Shown here: in pieces, positions 61,174 to 64,000 of the stretch
Numbering within the stretch: position 1 is the first letter of the stretch
How the letters are laid out: each line of letters begins with the position of its first letter
NCBI GenBank assembly: GCA_021323675.1
Contig: JAJPKP010000086.1
Span: 157,024 to 221,023 of the forward strand
DNA length: 64,000 bases
Direction of reading: 5' to 3'
Origin: Pseudomonadota bacterium
GTDB taxonomy: Bacteria; Desulfobacterota; Binatia; Binatales; Binataceae
The notes under the pieces: generated by a model
Database searches by the model: none
What the model was told of the DNA's origin: nothing
Seen by the model: only the letters and a program-made list of their open reading frames with translations
Made by a program: the position numbers and the translations under genes

Positions 61174-62244
61174 TCAACGATCAGCGAGACTACGACCGCC
61201 CTTGACCACCGGAGCGCCGTCGAGCAAATCCTCGGATCCCTTGGCGATCACGATGTCACCGGGTTTCACAGGTCCGAAGACCTCTACAAGCTCGGCCGCT
61301 GCCTTACCACGTTGGACCGCCACCCTCTTCACGCGTCCAGCCTGAACGAGCTCCACAAAAACGCCGTCCGGAGTTTCGACCACGGCGGACGCGGGAACGA
61401 GCACGGATGCCGCTTGGCGCCGAATCGGCCACTGGACTTCAGCGAACATTCCGGGATCGAGTAGGTGATCGTTGTTATAGACGTCAGCTTCGACGGCCAT
61501 CGTGCGCGTGCTCGGGTCAACCCAGTGTGACACCCTGCTGATGGTCCCCGAGAATTCGCGACCCGGATACGCCCTGACACGAAATGTCACCTTGCCGCCT
61601 TCGCTAACCGCGCCGGCGTCTGCCTCGGGCACTGGGACCGTCAGCCGAAGATGCGCGATCTGCTCGATGCGCAGCATCGGAACAGCGCTGGTGAGCGGCT
61701 CTGCTGGCGGGCCCACCAGCGCGCCGGGGTGCACGTTGCGTTCGGTGATATTTCCATCGAAAGGTGCCATAATTACCAAATAGTCCGCCAGCGACTTCAA
61801 GGAACGGACCCGCTCCTGGTCGCCCGCCACAATCTGTCGCGATACTTCGATTTCATTTTCCGATACGGCCCCTTTGGTCTTGGAGGCGTCGACCAGCCGT
61901 CCGTACGTCGATCGGTCGCTGCGCAGCGCCGCCTCTGCCTCGGCCGTTTGGGCAATCAACTCGGGTGCGGAGAGCTTTACGAGCAGCTGCCCCCGATGAA
62001 CGATCGAGCCACGATCGACTGGGATCTCAGCAACAAAGCCGCGCACCTTTGGATAGATCGCGACGACCTCCCAAGGAACGAGCTCGGCGGGAAGTTGCTC
62101 GGTCACAGAGATTCTCCGCGAAACCGCCGCTACGACCTCTACCTGTCGCGGGGCATTTCCTGCGTCGGACGAACGAGCGCCGGGAACGGAGGAATGGTCG
62201 CAAGCGGCGAGAAGCATCATCAAAAGCGCAAGCCAACGCTTCAT
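61174..62244 (-). CDS. RND efflux periplasmic adaptor lipoprotein
   Basis: A 356-aa membrane-fusion protein. Signal peptide with lipobox LAAC (Cys15). The lipoyl halves flank a coiled coil: PKVRGFVAEIPVDRGSIVHRGQLLVKLSAPEL and VIMAPFDGNITERNVHPGALV, followed by beta-barrel (AYPGREFSGTISRVSH) and membrane-proximal domains (VPASAVVETPDGVFVELV). It joins the RND pump to an outer-membrane channel not seen in the window. Overlaps the pump gene by 4 nt. Confidence 0.93.
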   Translation of the reverse strand: MKRWLALLMMLLAACDHSSVPGARSSDAGNAPRQVEVVAAVSRRISVTEQLPAELVPWEVVAIYPKVRGFVAEIPVDRGSIVHRGQLLVKLSAPELIAQTAEAEAALRSDRSTYGRLVDASKTKGAVSENEIEVSRQIVAGDQERVRSLKSLADYLVIMAPFDGNITERNVHPGALVGPPAEPLTSAVPMLRIEQIAHLRLTVPVPEADAGAVSEGGKVTFRVRAYPGREFSGTISRVSHWVDPSTRTMAVEADVYNNDHLLDPGMFAEVQWPIRRQAASVLVPASAVVETPDGVFVELVQAGRVKRVAVQRGKAAAELVEVFGPVKPGDIVIAKGSEDLLDGAPVVKGGRSLADR

Positions 62245-64000
62245 GATTCACGCCCGTCGTAGTTAACGCTTTCCGGATCGTCGGGATCGAGTGAATCAGA
62301 TTTTGCAGGTCCTTTTCGGGAGAGCAGGACAAACACCGCAGGCAGAATGAAGAGGGTCGAAAACGACGAGGCCCCCAGGCCGCCGATCACTGCGAGCCCG
62401 AGGGGCGCGGTTTGCGTGCCGCTTGCGCCAAGGCCCGACGCCATCGGAATCATACCCGCGATCATGGCGAGCGTCGTCATAAGAATCGGGCGCAGGCGTC
62501 CGTGTGCTGCGGCGGCTATCGCGGGAGCCGGGTCGTCCCCGTCGCGCCGGCGCTGGCGTGCAAACGTCACGAGCAAGAGTGCGTTAGCCACCGAGATGCC
62601 GATCGCCATTATCGCGCCGATGAAAGACTCAATGTTGAGGGTTGAGCCGGTGAGGAACAGAATCAGAACGACCCCGACGAGCACGCCGGGGATCGTCGAG
62701 ACCACAACCAGCGAATCGCAGAGCGATTCGAAGGTCGCAGCCAGCAGCAGCAGAATAACTACTATCGTCAGCAATAGACCCTCGCGCAGGCCCGCCAGCG
62801 TGGACAGCATCTGCTCTATCTGGCCGCGCGTAGCGACCGTTACGCCGCGGGGAGGGGCACCGAGGTTCGCGACCGCTCGCTCGATCGCGGTAGCGGCGCG
62901 GCCCAGGTCGCTGCCTTCAAGATTAGCCACCACACTGAGAGTACGCTGATTATTGATATGGTCGATCTGACCAAAGCTCTTCGCAGGAGCCAGCGATGCC
63001 ACGTCGTCGATCAGGGGCCGTGGAGCACCGTCGGGCATCACCGGCAGATGGCGCAATTCGTCAGCGGACGACATCAAGTGTTGCGGCACAAAGACCCCAA
63101 CGCGATACGGGACACCGCTTTTCGGATCGATCCAGAAGCTCGGGCTGATGAGCAGGCTTGAGGATGTCGCGTCGGCCACCGATGCGGCTACCTGATCGAC
63201 GCTGACCCCAAGTTGCCCGGCGCGGACGCGATCGATATCGACGTTGACTGTTGGATAGTCCAGCGCTTCCGCCAGCTGAACGTCTCGCAACGAAGGAATT
63301 TGTCTGAGCGCGGTTTCTATCTTCGCAGCGAAGCCTCGGACTTCCTCGATATTGTTCCCGGACACCGTAACCCTAGCGGGGGTCGGGGAACCGAGGTTGA
63401 GGATCTGAGATACTATGTCCGCCGACTCGAACGAGAACCTTACGTCGGGCAGGCGCTTGGCAAGCCTGCTCCGTAGTCTTTCCTCGAGCGCAGGTATGGA
63501 GAGCGCAGCGCCCTTATCCAGCGCCACAAGCAGCACGGCCTCTTGCGGCCCCCCGTTCCACAAAAAAATAAGATTGATTGGGTATTCCCACGGAGCATTG
63601 CCGACGGTGGCGAGTGTGATACCCACAGATTGGTCGCCTGCCTCTTCACGGATGATCCGGTCGACCTGGCGCACAATATCCTCTGTCCGCTCCAGTCGGG
63701 TGCCGGCAGGTGCCCGGATTCGGATCTGGAACTGGCCGCTTTGGGCGACGGGAAACAGCTGCGTCCCGAGGTTTTCACCGACCACAAGCAGGGCGAGCAG
63801 CGATATCGCAGCATAGGCCCCGACGGCAAGTCGCGGGCTGGCCACGAAGCGCCGCACGAGCCCGGAATAACGGTCCTGCCAACGGACGAAGAAAGTTTCT
63901 TCGTCTCGCTCTTCCCAACCGGTTTTCGCAAGCAACCAGACGGTCAGCACCGGCAACAGGGTGGCAGTCAACAGATAGGAGGCAATCATCGAAAACCCCA
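62241..64000 (-). CDS. RND-family efflux transporter (5' end outside window)
   Basis: The C-terminal half of an RND pump; 586 codons are visible and the frame is open at the window end, while full proteins are about 1000-1050 aa. Typical features: a large periplasmic loop (GTQLFPVAQSGQFQIRIRAPAGT, ERTEDIVRQV), the TFESLCDSLVVVSTIPGVLVGV helices, and GRLRPILMTTLAMIAGMIPMA (second-half RND motif). Substrate (hydrophobic drug versus heavy metal) cannot be decided from this part. Confidence 0.93.
   Translation of the reverse strand, partial: GFSMIASYLLTATLLPVLTVWLLAKTGWEERDEETFFVRWQDRYSGLVRRFVASPRLAVGAYAAISLLALLVVGENLGTQLFPVAQSGQFQIRIRAPAGTRLERTEDIVRQVDRIIREEAGDQSVGITLATVGNAPWEYPINLIFLWNGGPQEAVLLVALDKGAALSIPALEERLRSRLAKRLPDVRFSFESADIVSQILNLGSPTPARVTVSGNNIEEVRGFAAKIETALRQIPSLRDVQLAEALDYPTVNVDIDRVRAGQLGVSVDQVAASVADATSSSLLISPSFWIDPKSGVPYRVGVFVPQHLMSSADELRHLPVMPDGAPRPLIDDVASLAPAKSFGQIDHINNQRTLSVVANLEGSDLGRAATAIERAVANLGAPPRGVTVATRGQIEQMLSTLAGLREGLLLTIVVILLLLAATFESLCDSLVVVSTIPGVLVGVVLILFLTGSTLNIESFIGAIMAIGISVANALLLVTFARQRRRDGDDPAPAIAAAAHGRLRPILMTTLAMIAGMIPMASGLGASGTQTAPLGLAVIGGLGASSFSTLFILPAVFVLLSRKGPAKSDSLDPDDPESVNYDGRES

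Overview
This is a high-GC chromosomal window from a Gram-negative (diderm) bacterium. Outer-membrane porins, lipoproteins, an RND pump and a complete type VI secretion system (T6SS) support this. The density of SDR, amidohydrolase, luciferase-like monooxygenase and phytanoyl-CoA-dioxygenase genes, together with the T6SS type, suggests an uncultured soil lineage such as Binatota, Desulfobacterota or Myxococcota relatives. That placement is an inference; no rRNA or marker gene is present to settle it.

Layout. (1) 1-8.2 kb: small-molecule catabolism, with a PhyH-type dioxygenase (cut by the window edge), two SDRs, an LLM flavin monooxygenase, a SnoaL-like protein, two adjacent amidohydrolase-2 proteins (one without expected metal ligands), a serine hydrolase, and a small secreted Cys-rich peptide. 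(2) 8.5-15.5 kb: ion transport and stress, with a P2-like cation ATPase, MarC, a truncated haemoglobin, a CorA-type channel with GQN in place of GMN, and a PiT phosphate transporter. (3) 15.8-39.9 kb: a complete T6SS. tssJKLM lie on the plus strand. They converge on a long minus-strand operon, in transcription order tssB, tssC, hcp, tssE, tssF, tssG, clpV, vgrG, DUF2169-pentapeptide fusion, pentapeptide protein, DUF3540, DUF4150/PAAR-like tip. tssA is divergent from tssB. All 13 core Tss components are present; no kinase/phosphatase/FHA module and no recognisable toxin-immunity pair is seen. (4) 40-43.4 kb: an OprB-type porin, an EamA transporter with a His-rich tail, and a TetR regulator. (5) 43.5-55.4 kb: an unusual accessory region. 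It holds a large lipoprotein with a possible pore-forming hairpin, a sigma54 activator, a winged-helix/AAA/TPR regulator, DoxX, an alginate-export-like porin, a (hydroxyamino)benzene-mutase-like protein and a membrane protein. Fragments of the lipoprotein and membrane-protein genes recur reciprocally near 46 kb and 54 kb, which points to a duplicated and decayed pair of loci. (6) 55.4-61 kb: a quinone-oxidoreductase-like MDR, an HD protein and a vapBC toxin-antitoxin pair. These are followed by a visibly AT-richer mini-island (HEPN protein, membrane protein, phage-type methyltransferase) lying between copies of a sequence resembling the 3' end of tmRNA (ssrA), then an XRE regulator broken by one in-frame stop. 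(7) 61.2-64 kb: an RND efflux adaptor and transporter, the latter running off the window.

The T6SS is the dominant system. Its tip module (DUF4150 + DUF3540 + pentapeptide + DUF2169-pentapeptide + extended VgrG) resembles tip modules known in Burkholderia-type clusters. The least explained pieces are the 43.5-55 kb duplicated lipoprotein/membrane-protein loci and the ssrA-end-flanked HEPN/membrane/methyltransferase mini-island.
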